Of a DNA stretch of 6,415 bases, positions 6,325 through 6,415 are shown one piece after another (position 1 is the stretch's first letter; each line of letters begins with the position of its first letter). Made by a program: the position numbers and the translations under genes. Below the pieces are notes generated by a model. That model saw only the letters and a program-made list of their open reading frames with translations, was not told the DNA's origin and ran no database searches. This DNA comes from an uncultured Lachnospiraceae bacterium (GTDB taxonomy: Bacteria > Bacillota > Clostridia > Lachnospirales > Lachnospiraceae), in NCBI GenBank assembly GCA_902803625.1, contig CADCQV010000023.1, positions 1 through 6,415 on the forward strand, given 5' to 3'.

Positions 6325-6415
6325 GGAGGATAATCAATTCAGCACGATAATCAATTCTATGTTTCTAATTCCATAATGGATTCCTGATAGCCGCAGAGAT
6401 ATCTATAGCACCCGC
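6325..6415 (-). other. Region upstream of HD-GYP; possible tail of another gene
   Basis: No gene can be assigned. Reading leftward from the window edge, one frame is open for 16 codons to TAG at 6367-6365 (ending RNPLWN) and another for 18 codons to TAG at 6359-6357 (ending QESIMELET). Either could be the end of an upstream gene of the same operon, but both are too short to recognise. I see no convincing promoter, so the HD-GYP gene may be transcribed from further right. Confidence 0.25.
6329..6357. repeat. Two direct copies of a 12-bp sequence upstream of the HD-GYP gene
   Basis: GATAATCAATTC occurs at 6329-6340 and again at 6346-6357, a 17-bp period with AGCAC between the copies. On the coding strand each copy reads GAATTGATTATC. 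The pair ends 4 nt before the HD-GYP start codon, where a ribosome binding site would be expected. It could be a regulator site or a simple tandem slippage product. Confidence 0.6.

Noticed and set aside
6116..6337. Minus-strand 73-codon frame overlapping the HD-GYP start
   Set aside because: It starts at TTG without a ribosome binding site and shares the strand with the HD-GYP frame, which carries the conserved residues. I also asked whether it could be a frameshifted N-terminal part of HD-GYP, but its sequence has no motif and the HD-GYP domain is already complete from about residue 7.

Overview
The window looks like a chromosomal segment from a Clostridia (Firmicutes) member, most likely Lachnospiraceae-like. 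This is judged from moderate G+C, strong AGGAGG-type ribosome binding sites, a lipoprotein S41 peptidase of clostridial style, a CotH-family protein, and the architecture of the sensor kinase. The assignment is an inference from gene style, not from a marker gene. No RNA gene, insertion sequence, CRISPR array or phage gene was seen.

Layout from left to right. (1) Positions 1-1782, minus strand: an S41-family serine peptidase exported as a lipoprotein, with its C-terminus cut by the left edge. (2) Positions 1783-2116: a divergent intergenic region. It holds the peptidase leader, with a strong hairpin specific to the minus-strand RNA, and the cotH promoter, whose -10 box sits inside a perfect 9-bp inverted repeat. 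(3) Positions 2117-3823, plus strand: a membrane-anchored CotH-family (secreted kinase-like) protein. (4) Positions 3739-5676, minus strand: a Cache-HAMP histidine kinase that converges on cotH and overlaps its 3' end by 85 bp. (5) Positions 5689-6324, minus strand: a stand-alone HD-GYP protein directly upstream of the kinase and in the same operon; the kinase ribosome binding site overlaps the HD-GYP stop codon. (6) Positions 6325-6415: a short upstream region with a 12-bp direct repeat and no clear gene.

Functionally there are two units. The divergent pair (S41 lipoprotein peptidase and CotH) are both predicted to act outside the membrane. The HD-GYP/kinase pair is a signalling operon: an extracellular Cache domain would sense a ligand, and the HD-GYP protein belongs to the cyclic-di-GMP phosphodiesterase family. 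Both signalling proteins depart from consensus at key residues: the HD dyad is Phe-Asp, and the kinase G2 ATP-lid box has Trp in place of a Gly. The kinase has no receiver domain and no response regulator gene is visible. Its C-terminal tail resembles the linker that precedes a receiver domain in clostridial hybrid kinases. I therefore suspect that a deletion removed the receiver and fused the kinase gene tail-to-tail with cotH. I see no clear new defence or biosynthetic system; the tail-to-tail junction, the degenerate HD-GYP and the peptidase leader hairpin are the points most worth checking.
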